A stretch of DNA of 42,733 nucleotides, taken from CAITSH01 sp945892985. GTDB lineage: Bacteria; Pseudomonadota; Gammaproteobacteria; Burkholderiales; SG8-39. Where the stretch lies: assembly GCA_945892985.1 (NCBI GenBank), contig CAMDDU010000039.1:1-42733 (forward strand). Reading direction: 5' to 3'. A program made the translations under genes and the position numbers. The notes under the pieces were generated by a model that saw nothing but the letters and a program-made list of their open reading frames with translations, ran no database searches and was not told the DNA's origin. Below, piece by piece: positions 42,568 through 42,733 of the stretch (positions are counted from its first letter, which is position 1; each line of letters starts with the position of its first letter).

Positions 42568-42733
42568 ATCATTTTGAGATGACGACACCGGCCGTTCCCT
42601 ATGCTTATGAAAGCTTCGTGCAGGCGCTGCGTGGTGCGCCTAAGGCGCCACGGGGTGGGGCACGGACGTTCGAGGAAGACGGGACCCTTATCGAGCAGGG
42701 CGGTCGAAACAGCGCCCTCGCCAGCATGGCGGG
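42564..42733 (+). CDS. Partial gene, PriCT-like start of a primase-helicase
   Basis: Runs off the window; 56 complete codons are visible. It starts MNHFEMTTPAVPYAYESF. The end of the visible part, IEQGGRNSALASMAG, matches the GxRN..L..AG pattern of PriCT domains, which join primases to helicases in phage and plasmid proteins. GAGGAG lies before the ATG, which overlaps the RepB-like primase stop. The rest of the protein is needed to name it. Confidence 0.7.
   Translation, partial: MNHFEMTTPAVPYAYESFVQALRGAPKAPRGGARTFEEDGTLIEQGGRNSALASMA

Overview
The window is a stretch of betaproteobacterial chromosome, with the left edge of a mobile element at its right end. The gene order supports this. 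The runs leuB-asd-fimV-truA-trpF-trpB-methylase-trpA-accD-folC-dedD-cvpA-purF-metZ, hrcA-hemH-grpE-dnaK-dnaJ opposite nadK-recN, and tRNA-Val-thrS-infC-rpmI-rplT-pheS-pheT-ihfA-merR-tRNA-Pro are arrangements I associate with Betaproteobacteria (Burkholderiales and Nitrosomonadales). I cannot name the genus from sequence alone.

Layout. 1-5150 (+): leucine and aspartate-family biosynthesis (leuB, asd), then the polar hub protein gene fimV, closed by a strong terminator. 5359-15982 (+): a long run with several overlaps. It holds truA, trpF, trpB, an orphan DNA methyltransferase, trpA, accD, folC, a SPOR-domain gene (dedD), cvpA and purF. After these comes metZ with its own promoter and a SAM-II riboswitch. 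16083-20155 (-): a cell-envelope and folding operon (TPR protein, L,D-transpeptidase, two cyclophilins, lpxH), divergent from cysS (+). 21720-22868 (-): a lone periplasmic binding protein. 23124-29199 (-): the heat-shock operon hrcA-hemH-grpE-dnaK-dnaJ, with a sigma-32 type promoter before grpE. 29306-32485 (+): nadK, recN and a small pilin-like protein. 32551-40542 (+): tRNA-Val(GAC), then the thrS-to-merR translation cluster, then tRNA-Pro(GGG).

From 40543 to the right edge the content changes to accessory genes: an unrecognised 194-residue protein, an AlpA-type excision/regulatory protein, a RepB-like primase and the start of a PriCT-like gene. This looks like the left arm of an element inserted at tRNA-Pro. 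No integrase is present in the visible part.

The most interesting signals are regulatory. The SAM-II riboswitch before metZ has a plausible alternative pairing with a downstream hairpin. Terminator-like hairpins sit so close to thrS and pheS that the genes must be transcribed through them. infC probably starts at the rare codon ATC. An orphan methylase lies inside the trp operon. The TPR protein and the L,D-transpeptidase are adjacent and end in what looks like the same C-terminal domain. No CRISPR array, insertion sequence or rRNA gene was seen, and no gene-free stretch exceeds about 300 bases.
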